Assembly (NCBI RefSeq): GCF_024585265.1
Contig: NZ_CP036533.1
Span: forward strand, 1,116,001 to 1,180,000
DNA from: Bradyrhizobium sp. WBAH42
Lineage (GTDB): Bacteria > Pseudomonadota > Alphaproteobacteria > Rhizobiales > Xanthobacteraceae
Length of the DNA: 64,000 bases
Direction: 5' to 3'
In this document: positions 1-7,591 of the stretch, in pieces
Numbering within the stretch: position 1 is the stretch's first letter
How the letters are laid out: the number at the start of each line of letters is the position of its first letter
Position numbers and translations under genes: made by a program
The notes under the pieces: generated by a model
Told to the model about the DNA's origin: nothing
Database searches by the model: none
Seen by the model: the letters and a program-made list of their open reading frames with translations, nothing else

Positions 1-1
1 C

Positions 2-229
2 GAGGCGGTGCTGCACTACTCCCGGCGTAGCGCGCGTGCGTTCCTCGATGCGGCGCGGGACGAAGGTGTCGAAATTTCGGCGCTGGCGATTCCGCATTGC
101 TGCCTGTCCGAGACCGTTGCGGGCGTGCTGCGCGAGGCCGGCGCGTCGCAGGTTCTGGTGGCCGCAACGCCGGACGAAACTGCCTTATTCGACTCCTTGG
201 AGCGTGCGTTGCGCACCCGTTTGGCGTAA
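2..229 (+). CDS. hemD: Uroporphyrinogen-III synthase, C-terminal fragment
   Basis: The reading frame is open from the window edge and ends with TAA, so only the last 75 codons are present. HemD cyclises hydroxymethylbilane to uroporphyrinogen III in the cytosol, for haem, sirohaem and cobalamin synthesis. The segment carries the VLHYSRRSA strand, typical of the second HemD lobe, and the family's closing helix (ALRTRLA). The downstream neighbours, a mitofilin-like gene and hemY, are the arrangement known around hemD in alphaproteobacteria and support the call. The N-terminal lobe lies outside the window, so completeness cannot be judged. Confidence 0.85.
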   Translation, partial: EAVLHYSRRSARAFLDAARDEGVEISALAIPHCCLSETVAGVLREAGASQVLVAATPDETALFDSLERALRTRLA

Positions 230-292
230 AGGTCGGGCCGAATCCGACGCAATCTGATCCACCCTGGTATGGAAGTGTGAGGAACCGTCACG

Positions 293-1513
293 ATGGCCGA
301 CGATAAGCCTGAAGACGCTGGATTGGCGCCCGATCCGGGTCGTGCCAAGCGCACCCCGCCCACCATCGACCTCGAGGCGACGGAAGTCTCGACCCAGCCG
401 CAGCAGGTCGCCGGCGAGCCCGAGCCGTCCGAGCATGTCGCGCAGGAGCAGGCCAGGGTGGAAGAGCCCGGCTCGGAAGAGCTCAAGGCCGAGCCTCAGC
501 CCGAATCGGCAGAGCAGCAGGCGTCGGCGGCGGCGCTCGTATCGGCGCCGATCTCCCCCTGGGTCGTTGCACCGTTCTCCGGCGCGGTCGCAGCTGCGGT
601 CGTGATCGCGGTCGGCTGGATGCTGGGCTGGCCGGCGGTACAGGCCCCGCCGGCCGCGCCGCAGGTCACCAATGCGACCGTCGATGCGCTGAGCGGACGC
701 GTTGCCGCGGTCGAAGCCAAGGCCGCCAAGCCCGCGGCCGATCCGGCCCAAGTGACGCGAATCGATGCGTTGGAGAAAGCGGCGAGCGCCCTGCGCGGCG
801 ACATCGCCAATTTGCGCGCGCAGTTCGACAAGATGGAGAGCGCGCTGAACGATACGAAATCCGCGCCGCCGACTGCCGCGCCCGATCTTGCCGCGCTCGC
901 CGACCGCATCGCTCAGCTCGAGCGCGCCAGCAAGACCGAGCGGGCCGAGCTCGCGCAGCAGGGCGAGAAGATCGCCGAGGCCAAGACGATGGACGACAAG
1001 CCGCTCCGTTATGTGGTGGCGGCGTCGCTGCTCGACGTTGCCGTTCGCCACGGCGATCCCTATCAATCGCAATTGGCCGCGGCGCGGTCGCTGACGGCCA
1101 AGCCCGACATGCTCAAGCCGCTCGAGGCGTTTGCATCGTCCGGCATCCCGACGTCGGCTGCGCTGAGCCGCGAGCTCCTCAACATCGTGCCGAAGCTGTC
1201 GCCGCCGGCTGAAGCTCCGTCGAGCGAGGCCGGCATTGTCGAGCGTCTCCAGGCCGGCGCCTCAAAGCTCGTGCGGATCGAGCGCACCGACGGCGTCGGC
1301 AACGATCGCGGCGCCATCGTGTCGCGCGTGACGGCGGCGGCGCTCCGCAGCGATTTCGCCGAGGCGCGGCGCGAGCTGAAGACGCTGCCCGTGGCAGATC
1401 GCGCCGCGGCACAGGCCTGGCTCGACAAGGCCGACGCCCGCGACGCCGCGCTCGCCGCGTCCCGCAAATTCGCCGACGATGCCATGGCGGATCTCGCCAA
1501 ATCTACTCAATAA
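293..1513 (+). CDS. Mitofilin/Mic60-like inner-membrane protein (COG4223-type)
   Basis: 406 residues. The first ~85 are acidic, Pro/Ala/Glu-rich and probably cytoplasmic. One hydrophobic segment spans about residues 90-112. It is followed by a long Ala/Glu/Lys heptad-like region (about 125-235) that should form a coiled coil, and a helical C-terminal domain. This N-in, single-TM, coiled-coil layout and the position between hemD and hemY match the alphaproteobacterial Mic60 homologue. That family is linked to intracytoplasmic membrane shaping and contact with the outer membrane. The ATG at 293 has a GAGGA ribosome site about ten bases upstream. hemY follows after 36 bases, so the three genes probably form one operon. 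Function is inferred from family and synteny. Confidence 0.75.
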   Translation: MADDKPEDAGLAPDPGRAKRTPPTIDLEATEVSTQPQQVAGEPEPSEHVAQEQARVEEPGSEELKAEPQPESAEQQASAAALVSAPISPWVVAPFSGAVAAAVVIAVGWMLGWPAVQAPPAAPQVTNATVDALSGRVAAVEAKAAKPAADPAQVTRIDALEKAASALRGDIANLRAQFDKMESALNDTKSAPPTAAPDLAALADRIAQLERASKTERAELAQQGEKIAEAKTMDDKPLRYVVAASLLDVAVRHGDPYQSQLAAARSLTAKPDMLKPLEAFASSGIPTSAALSRELLNIVPKLSPPAEAPSSEAGIVERLQAGASKLVRIERTDGVGNDRGAIVSRVTAAALRSDFAEARRELKTLPVADRAAAQAWLDKADARDAALAASRKFADDAMADLAKSTQ

Positions 1514-1549
1514 GATTCGCGCAACAATCGGCGCGTATAGGGATCGACC

Positions 1550-3373
1550 ATGCTTCGCATCGTCCTCTTTCTCGTCTTGATCGCACTGGCGGCGGTCGGC
1601 GCGGCCTGGGTTGCCGACCAGCCCGGCGATCTCGTCCTGACCGCGGGCAGCTTCCGCATCTCGACGACGCTGCCGAGGTTCGTGTTCCTGCTCGGGCTCT
1701 TTGCCGCTTCCGTCGTGCTGGTCTGGAGCATCCTGACGACGATCTGGCGCATGCCGGGGCGCTTGCGCCGCCGGCGTCATGACAAGCGCCATGCCCGCGG
1801 CCGTCACGCCATCACCCATGGCCTGCTCGCGATCGGCCATGGCGATCCCGCGCTCGCGCGCCGGCACGCCGAGGCGGCACGGCGGCATGCACCGAACGAT
1901 CCGCTCGCGCTGCTGCTGCACGCGCAGTCGGCGCAGCTCGAAGGCAATCGCGACGAGGCGCAGCGCGTCTTCCGCGTCATGGCCGAGCGCGAGGATACGC
2001 GGCTTCTCGGCCTGCGCGGTCTATTCATCGAGGCGCAGCGCGCCGATGATGCGGTCGGCGCCGTGATGATCGCGGAGGAAGCCATCAAGCTGTCGCCGTC
2101 CGCGACCTGGGCCTCGCACGCGGTGCTCGGCTTCCGCTGCGCGCGCGGCGACTGGAGCGGCGCGCTCGCGATCCTCGATTCGAATCTCTCCGCGGGCCTG
2201 ATCGACAAGCAGACCTATCGCCGGCAGCGCGGCGTGCTGCTCACCGCGCGTGCGCTGGAGCTGGAAACGATGGACCGCGACGTCGCGCGGGAGAGCGCGA
2301 TGGAAGCGGTCAAGCTCGCCCCGACCCTGGTGCCGGCGGCCGTGCTCGCGGCAAAATTCGAGAGCGAGGCGCATCAGGTGCGCCGCGCCATGAAGATGGT
2401 GGAAGCCGCCTGGCTCGCCAATCCGCATCCCGATCTTGCGGAAGCCTATGCGCATGTGAAGCTCGGCGATACCGCATGGCACCGCTTGCAGCGGGTGGAG
2501 ACTCTCGCCGCGAAGACCCCCGCCGACAAGCCCGGTTATGTCGAAGGGCAGCTCGCCATCGCGCGCGCTGCGATCGAGGCCTCGGAGTTCGCCCGCGCGC
2601 GCGAGGTGCTCGCGCCTTATCTCAAGGATCCGACCCAGCGCGTCGCGCTGCTGATGGCCGAGCTCGAGCGCACCGAGCATGGTGACGGCGGCCGAGCCCG
2701 CGCCTGGACCTTGCGCGCGGTGCGCGCCCGCCTCGATCCCGCCTGGACCGCGGACGGCTATGTCAGCGACCGCTGGCGTCCGGTCTCCCCGGTCACCGGC
2801 CGCCTCGATGCGTTCCAGTGGCAGACGCCGGTCGCGAGCCTGCCCTCGGACAGGGGCCCCACGCTCGAATCCTCCGCCTTCGAGGAAGCCATGCTGGCCG
2901 CTCCGCCGGCGAAGCGGGTGACTGCGGTTCCCAGCGAGGCCTCGGTGGAACCGCCGGAGGTGGCCCCGGTGCCGGCACCGGCCGCGCAGGACAATTCACC
3001 CCCTCCGGCCAAGGAGGCCGCGAAGGAGGTTGTCAAGGAAGCTCCCAAGGAAACCGCGGAGCGAGCTGCGAAGGAAACTGCGGAGATCGACGAGCCGGCC
3101 GTCACACCCGCTGAGCCGGCGAATCCGGCTCCGCCGCCCGCTGAATCATCGCCTCCGGCGGCAACGCCCGTCTTCCGGACCCGGGCCGACCTCAGTAAGC
3201 CCGCCTCGGCGCCGATCCAGACCGTCATTCCGATCGTCCGTGCACCCGACGATCCCGGGATCGACGACGAGGGCCCAAGCGATGAATTTACGGAACAAAT
3301 CGGCACGCCCAAAGCCCACGCAAAGGCCCAGGCGGGCGGCTGGCGCGGATTCTGGTCCCGCTGGGGCGCGTGA
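1550..3373 (+). CDS. hemY: HemY-type TPR membrane protein
   Basis: 607 residues. Two N-terminal hydrophobic segments (about 1-20 and 38-62) are followed by a basic stretch (RRRRHDKRHARGRHA) and then TPR-like helical pairs to about residue 400. This is the HemY_N plus TPR architecture found downstream of hemD in proteobacteria. It is not the unrelated protoporphyrinogen oxidase that shares the name. The last ~150 residues are low complexity, with Pro/Ala runs and repeated KE(A/T) units (about 480-515), giving a much longer tail than the enterobacterial protein of about 400 residues. The role in haem metabolism is unproven; a scaffold in the inner membrane is plausible. It is the last gene of the hemD operon, 99 bases before a tRNA gene. 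Confidence 0.85.
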   Translation: MLRIVLFLVLIALAAVGAAWVADQPGDLVLTAGSFRISTTLPRFVFLLGLFAASVVLVWSILTTIWRMPGRLRRRRHDKRHARGRHAITHGLLAIGHGDPALARRHAEAARRHAPNDPLALLLHAQSAQLEGNRDEAQRVFRVMAEREDTRLLGLRGLFIEAQRADDAVGAVMIAEEAIKLSPSATWASHAVLGFRCARGDWSGALAILDSNLSAGLIDKQTYRRQRGVLLTARALELETMDRDVARESAMEAVKLAPTLVPAAVLAAKFESEAHQVRRAMKMVEAAWLANPHPDLAEAYAHVKLGDTAWHRLQRVETLAAKTPADKPGYVEGQLAIARAAIEASEFARAREVLAPYLKDPTQRVALLMAELERTEHGDGGRARAWTLRAVRARLDPAWTADGYVSDRWRPVSPVTGRLDAFQWQTPVASLPSDRGPTLESSAFEEAMLAAPPAKRVTAVPSEASVEPPEVAPVPAPAAQDNSPPPAKEAAKEVVKEAPKETAERAAKETAEIDEPAVTPAEPANPAPPPAESSPPAATPVFRTRADLSKPASAPIQTVIPIVRAPDDPGIDDEGPSDEFTEQIGTPKAHAKAQAGGWRGFWSRWGA

Positions 3374-3472
3374 GCCGCATTTCGCCCCCGGCTTGTCCTT
3401 GCCAATTCGGGCCATGCCCGATATCAGGAGCGCGCGTATCGGGGCCGGCATTGCTTCGGTCTCGGCAGGTTC

Positions 3473-3548
3473 GCCGCAATAGCTCAGTCGGTAGAGCACG
3501 TCATTCGTAATGACGGGGTCGGGGGTTCGAATCCCTCTTGCGGCACCA
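3473..3548 (+). tRNA. tRNA-Thr (anticodon CGT)
   Basis: A complete cloverleaf can be folded by eye. The acceptor stem GCCGCAA pairs with TTGCGGC. The D arm contains AGCTCAGTCGGTAGAGC. The anticodon stem CGTCA/TGACG holds loop TTCGTAA with CGT at 3506-3508. The T arm is GGGTTCGAATCCC. The discriminator is A at 3545 and the CCA is encoded at 3546-3548. It reads threonine ACG codons. Confidence 0.96.
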
Positions 3549-3575
3549 GCACCCGATTCGGATCCTCCAATCTTG

Positions 3576-3655
3576 CTGTCATGCCTGGGCTTGGGCATCC
3601 ACGTCTTCGCCCGATCCAGACACGCAAAATGGCCGGGACAAGCCCGGCCATGACG
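3576..3655. repeat. Dispersed palindromic repeat, GGCCGGGACAAGCCCGGCC type
   Basis: Inverted arms TGTCATGCCTGGGCTTGGGCATCC and ATGGCCGGGACAAGCCCGGCCATGACG flank a short centre. A close relative lies at 39923-40007. It sits in the gap between tRNA-Thr and the convergent deacetylase gene. Confidence 0.75.
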
Positions 3656-3677
3656 CAAGAGTTTGGATTGATCGCGC

Positions 3678-4721
3678 TTACTGCGACACCGTCTGCACCA
3701 CGCTCGCGATCGGGCGGGTGTTGGTGCCCGCGGTCGGCACCTTCATGTCCTTCATCAGCGCCTCGTCATATTCCGGCAGCGTCTGGAAGGTCGTCTTGGC
3801 CTTCATCTGCACGACCTTGTAGCCGCCGGCCTTCAGCCGCGCGAGCAGCGTCGGCAGGGCGAGGCCCGTGTTCTTCTGGAAGTCGTGCATCAGGATGATG
3901 CCCTTGCCGAGCTTGTCCAGCCTCGTCATCACGGTCTCGACGATCTTCTCCGGCGTCGCGCCCTTCCTGAAGTCGAAGGAATCGATTTCGGTCGAGAACA
4001 TCGCGACGTTGCGGGTGCCGAAATAGCTCACCATCGCGGGATTGTGCTGCAGCTGCGGAAAGCGGAAGAACGGCGCCGGATTGGTGCCGAGCGCGAATTT
4101 CACCGCGCTGAAGCCCTTCTCGACCTCGTCCTTGACCTGCTGCTCGGTCAACTTCTTGCTGTTCAGATTGACATGCGACCAGGTGTGCGTGCCGACCGTG
4201 TGGCCCTGGGCCAGCACCTGCTTCAGGATCTCCGGATGGTAGGTCGCGTGCTTGCCGACCGAGAAGAACAGGCCCTTGGTGCATTCGTCCGCGAGCGCCT
4301 TCAGCACCGTAGGGGTGTTGACCGGCCACGGACCGTCGTCGAAGGTCAGCACGACCTCCTTCTCGGTCAGGAAGTCGAACTGCTTGAAATGCTCGAAGCC
4401 GAAGCCGGGGCCGCCCGTCGTGTCGATCTCGACGACGCGGGACACACCCAGCGCGTTCGGATTGGTGCAGACCTGTTTCGGCTGCATCGGCATGACCGGC
4501 GCAGGTGCCGGAGCGGCTGGCTTGGCCGCGACGGTCGCGGTGGTCTCGACGTCGTCCTTCGCGGCGAGCTTCGCCTGTGCCGGCAATGGGTCGGCGACAC
4601 GGGCGGCAACTGTCTTCGGAGCGCCCTGGTCGGCGCGCGTGGAATAATAAAACCAACCGCCGGCGGCGATCACGACCGCCGCAACTACACTGGCCAGCAT
4701 CAGGCCCAACGCATTACGCAT
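3678..4721 (-). CDS. Membrane-anchored NodB-homology polysaccharide deacetylase
   Basis: 347 residues. An N-terminal hydrophobic helix (about 5-24) acts as an uncleaved anchor or signal. A Pro/Ala/Lys linker follows to about residue 90, and then the deacetylase domain, which should face the periplasm. Carbohydrate esterase family 4 motifs are visible: TFDDGP (metal-binding Asp pair), GTHTWSHVNL (H-x-x-x-H) and RFPQL (motif 3). These enzymes remove N-acetyl groups from GlcNAc polymers such as peptidoglycan or exopolysaccharide; the substrate here is unknown. The longest frame begins with TTG at 4736. The ATG at 4721 was chosen because GGAAAG lies seven bases before it. The gene is divergent from 4974, with two operator-like sites in the shared gap. 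Confidence 0.85.
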   Translation of the reverse strand: MRNALGLMLASVVAAVVIAAGGWFYYSTRADQGAPKTVAARVADPLPAQAKLAAKDDVETTATVAAKPAAPAPAPVMPMQPKQVCTNPNALGVSRVVEIDTTGGPGFGFEHFKQFDFLTEKEVVLTFDDGPWPVNTPTVLKALADECTKGLFFSVGKHATYHPEILKQVLAQGHTVGTHTWSHVNLNSKKLTEQQVKDEVEKGFSAVKFALGTNPAPFFRFPQLQHNPAMVSYFGTRNVAMFSTEIDSFDFRKGATPEKIVETVMTRLDKLGKGIILMHDFQKNTGLALPTLLARLKAGGYKVVQMKAKTTFQTLPEYDEALMKDMKVPTAGTNTRPIASVVQTVSQ

Positions 4722-4850
4722 CGCTAATCTTTCCAATTACGCAACCAAACCGGCGGAATTTCCCGCGCGACGAGCCATTAATGCGAACCAAGAGTTAACG
4801 TGACACCAACACGACAGCGGTTGCGGTGGAATTTCAGTAGGGTGCGCCAA

Positions 4851-4895
4851 AGTGACCGAGATCACAGAGAGTGGGTCTCCCGTGACTGTCATCAC
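4851..4895. promoter_or_regulatory. Two tandem GTGA-N6-TCAC (CRP-like) operator sites
   Basis: AGTGACCGAGATCACA (GTGA at 4852-4855, TCAC at 4862-4865) and CGTGACTGTCATCACAG (GTGA at 4882-4885, TCAC at 4892-4895) share the same dyad. Their centres are 30 bp apart, about three helical turns. They lie between the divergent deacetylase (start 4721) and the Cys-rich protein (start 4974). The dyad matches the half-sites bound by Crp-type regulators. Which factor binds, and which gene responds, is inference. Confidence 0.6.
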
Positions 4896-4973
4896 AGTGG
4901 AAACGGTTTTGCCGGAGCATCGTAGCTCCCATCGATAACGGGCCCGCTGAGGCGGTGCCAATGGGAGCTTCAA

Positions 4974-5267
4974 ATGACCAAGTCGTTTACCAGCAAGATC
5001 CGCGATACCAGCCTGGCCCTGGGCTTTGCCGCCATCGTCTCGATCGCTTCGACGAGCGCGAGCTTCGCCTTCACGGCTGAGGCGCAGCAGATGTGCACGG
5101 GCGATGCCTTCCGTCTCTGCTCGGCGGAGATCCCCAACATCCCGAAGATCACGGCGTGCATGATCAAGCATCGCTCGGACCTCAGCGCCGGCTGCCGCGC
5201 GGTGATGGACAAGGACCTCGCCAAGGGCGCCTCGCGCAAGGTCGCTGACGCCCGGGACAGCCAGTAA
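4974..5267 (+). CDS. Small secreted Cys-rich-repeat protein
   Basis: 97 residues. There is a basic N-terminus, a hydrophobic signal segment (about 12-33) and a likely cleavage site near ASFAFTAEA, so the mature ~65 residues should be periplasmic. The mature part has the pattern C-x7-RLC, then ACMIKHRSDLSAGC, giving four cysteines that could pair as two disulfides. The unit resembles the short cysteine-rich repeat (PF00839 type) and is shared with the gene at 5440. The ATG follows GGGAGCTTCAA, a good ribosome site. The promoter region carries two CRP-like dyads. Function is unknown; a periplasmic role is inferred from the signal peptide. Confidence 0.75.
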   Translation: MTKSFTSKIRDTSLALGFAAIVSIASTSASFAFTAEAQQMCTGDAFRLCSAEIPNIPKITACMIKHRSDLSAGCRAVMDKDLAKGASRKVADARDSQ

Positions 5268-5439
5268 GAGCGCACGCAACAACGATCGTCGCGCTGGTCA
5301 GCTCCCCCTCGCGATGTGCCCCGGTGTCACGCCGGGGCCACGCGGTGGCTTGCCTCCAGCCCGGCAATAAAGCCGTTGCAGCCTCCGGATCGTCGCACTA
5401 GCTTCGCCCGCACTTTCTTCCGGGTAGAGGCATTACGCG

Positions 5440-5655
5440 ATGACCAGATTTCTTTTCATTCTTCCTTTGCTCTTGTGCGCATCGGCAGCATCAGCGCAAC
5501 AGCAGCCCGGCCATGATGCCTGCGCGCGCGATGTCAGCCGCTTCTGCCGCGCCGTGATGAACAATGGCGACGGCGCCGTGCTCGCCTGCCTGAAGCAGAA
5601 CCGCACCCGGCTCAGCAAGGGCTGCGACAAGGTGCTGACGGATCACGGGCAGTAA
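5440..5655 (+). CDS. Small secreted Cys-rich-repeat protein, paralogue of 4974
   Basis: 71 residues. A clear signal peptide (MTRFLFILPLLLCASAASAQ) is followed by about 50 mature residues. The mature part has C-x5-RFC and ACLKQNRTRLSKGC, the same cysteine spacing and R-x-L-S-x-GC ending as the protein encoded 170 bases upstream. The two look like a tandem duplication that has diverged outside the repeat. It is probably transcribed rightward with or just after 4974. Function is unknown. Confidence 0.72.
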   Translation: MTRFLFILPLLLCASAASAQQQPGHDACARDVSRFCRAVMNNGDGAVLACLKQNRTRLSKGCDKVLTDHGQ

Positions 5656-5666
5656 ACACATCCTCG

Positions 5667-5768
5667 TCATTCCGGGGCGCGCCGTAAGGCGCGAGCCCGG
5701 AATCCATTTCTCCACGCTCATGCTGCTCGATGGATTCCGGGTTCGCGCTTCGCGCGCCCCGGAATGAC
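5667..5768. repeat. Dispersed palindromic repeat, CATTCCGGGGCGCG type
   Basis: The arm CGTCATTCCGGGGCGCGCC is answered by GGCGCGCCCCGGAATGACC-like sequence at 5750-5768, with secondary inverted repeats (GGAATCCAT and ATGGATTCC) inside. A shorter relative is at 31767-31805. Confidence 0.7.
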
Positions 5769-5773
5769 CAGAA

Positions 5774-7456
5774 TTACGTACTGCTCCCGGCCGCGACCAC
5801 CGGCAGCACCTCGCTGTTGGCGCGGTCCGGCGTTTCGTCCTTCCAGCGCACCGAGCCGAATGGACGCTCCAGCATGCGGCGGATCCGCACCGGCTCGGGG
5901 CCGATGTGGAAATCGATCGCCTGCTGATGCAGCGCGCGTTCGGACTGGGTCGAACGGTTGCGCTGACGCAAATAGTCGAGCCAGGTCGGGCAGTGATAGC
6001 GCTCGGTCCACAGCTCGGGGTCGGCGATGTCGCGCGCGATCGACCAGCCATAGGCGCCGTTGCGCTGGCGGGAGAGCTGCACGTCCTGCATGACGTTGTG
6101 GAACGCGCGCGCATTCTCTTGCGCGACCCGGTATTCGATCTCGACCACCAGCGGTCCGCTGCGTCCGGTCAGCGACAGCTTCACCTCGGGATCGGCCAGC
6201 ACGTCCGCATCCTCGTTGCGCGCGCCGACGCGTGGCATCGCTAGCCAGATGCCGAGCAGCGGCGAGACCAGCATCAGGCCTGCCGCGGTCAGCAGCGCGA
6301 TCTCGACGCCGGCATAATCGGTGAGATGGCCCCAGCCCCAGGCGCCGATCGCGATGCCGCCGGAGATCGAGGCCTGGAACGCGGCGAGCGAGCGGCCCGC
6401 GACCCAGCGCGGCGCCGAGAGCTGCACGCCGATGTTGAACAGCGCGATCGCAGCCATCCAGACCGCGCCGGCCAGGACCAGCGCGGTTGCCGTCAGCACC
6501 GGCTCCGTGCTCAAAGCGAGGGCGGCCATGGCGAAGGCCATCGAGATGGTGCAGGCGCGGATCGCGGCCTCGCCGCTCATGCGCTTGCGCAATTCGTGGA
6601 TATTGAGTGCGCCGATCACTGCGCCCATGCCGAAGGCGCCCAGCATGATGCCGTAGGTCTGTGCGCCGCCATGCAGGAGGTCGCGCGCGACCAGCGGCAT
6701 CAGCGCCATCACCGCGCCGCCGATCAGGCCCATCACCAGCGTGCGCAACAGCACGATCTTGATCGGCGGCGAATTCGTGATGTAACGCACGCCCGAGACC
6801 ATGGCGCGGTTGAGCTTTTCCCGCGGCAGGCGCGACGGCTCGTTGCTGCGGCGCCAGAGCAGCAGCACCACAAGCAGCGGCAGATAGAGAATCGCATTGC
6901 AGGCGAACGCGGCCACCGCGCCAAGTGCAGCGACGATGACGCCGCCGACCGCCGGACCGAAGCTGCGCGCGATGTTGTAGCTGATGCCGTTGAGCGCCAC
7001 CGCGGACGCCAATGCCTCCGGCGGTACCTGTTCGCTGACCGAGGACTGCCAAGCCGGGCCGAACAGCGCATTGCCGCTGCCGACGACGAAGCAGAAGGCG
7101 AGCAGCAATTCGGGGGTGATCAGGTTGAAGCCGGCCAGCACGGTGAGCGCGCTCGCGCCGATCAACGCGACCGACAGCGAAATCACGCTGACGATGCGAC
7201 GGTCATACATGTCGGCGATGGCGCCGGCGGGCATCGAGATCAGCATGATCGGCAGCATCAAGGCGGTCTGCACCAGGGCCACCTTGTCTGCCGAGGCCGC
7301 CATCTGCGTCATCGCCCAGGCCGCGCCCACGCCCTGGATCAGGAGGCCGAGATTGGAGAGCAGGCTGGCGAGCCAGATCCGCCGGAACACGGTGTACCGC
7401 AGGGGCGCAGTGATGCCGTCGGCGGCCATTTTCGGGCGGTTCGGCTGCTCGGTCAT
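5774..7456 (-). CDS. MFS exporter (EntS/MFS_3 type)
   Basis: About 560 residues. The first ~410 contain the alternating hydrophobic segments of a 12-TM major facilitator, beginning YTVFRRIWLASLLSNLG and with the inter-helix motif GAIADMYDRR, as in enterobactin-exporter-like MFS_3 proteins. The last ~140 residues are hydrophilic. They contain a domain (LVVEIEYRVAQENARAFHNVM) that this subfamily carries and that resembles an antibiotic-biosynthesis-monooxygenase-like fold. The substrate is unknown; efflux of a siderophore or small toxic compound is typical of the family. The longest frame starts at 7468. The ATG at 7456 is preferred because GGAAGG precedes it, though the spacing is short, so the start is uncertain by four codons. 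Confidence 0.85.
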   Translation of the reverse strand: MTEQPNRPKMAADGITAPLRYTVFRRIWLASLLSNLGLLIQGVGAAWAMTQMAASADKVALVQTALMLPIMLISMPAGAIADMYDRRIVSVISLSVALIGASALTVLAGFNLITPELLLAFCFVVGSGNALFGPAWQSSVSEQVPPEALASAVALNGISYNIARSFGPAVGGVIVAALGAVAAFACNAILYLPLLVVLLLWRRSNEPSRLPREKLNRAMVSGVRYITNSPPIKIVLLRTLVMGLIGGAVMALMPLVARDLLHGGAQTYGIMLGAFGMGAVIGALNIHELRKRMSGEAAIRACTISMAFAMAALALSTEPVLTATALVLAGAVWMAAIALFNIGVQLSAPRWVAGRSLAAFQASISGGIAIGAWGWGHLTDYAGVEIALLTAAGLMLVSPLLGIWLAMPRVGARNEDADVLADPEVKLSLTGRSGPLVVEIEYRVAQENARAFHNVMQDVQLSRQRNGAYGWSIARDIADPELWTERYHCPTWLDYLRQRNRSTQSERALHQQAIDFHIGPEPVRIRRMLERPFGSVRWKDETPDRANSEVLPVVAAGSST

Positions 7457-7591
7457 ATCCCCTTCCATGTCGGATGGCAGAAGTGGTCGTGGTGATTCCG
7501 GCCAATTCAGTGATGCCCGCGAAAGTCCTTCGCTGTCCAGTGCTTAGGCCGCTATAAGCAGTGCAAAGAGGCGGGCTGCCGGGAGGAACAG

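Noticed and set aside
3146..3658. Minus-strand frame covering the tRNA-Thr gene
   Set aside because: The peptide is a product of reading across a tRNA; a familiar database artefact.
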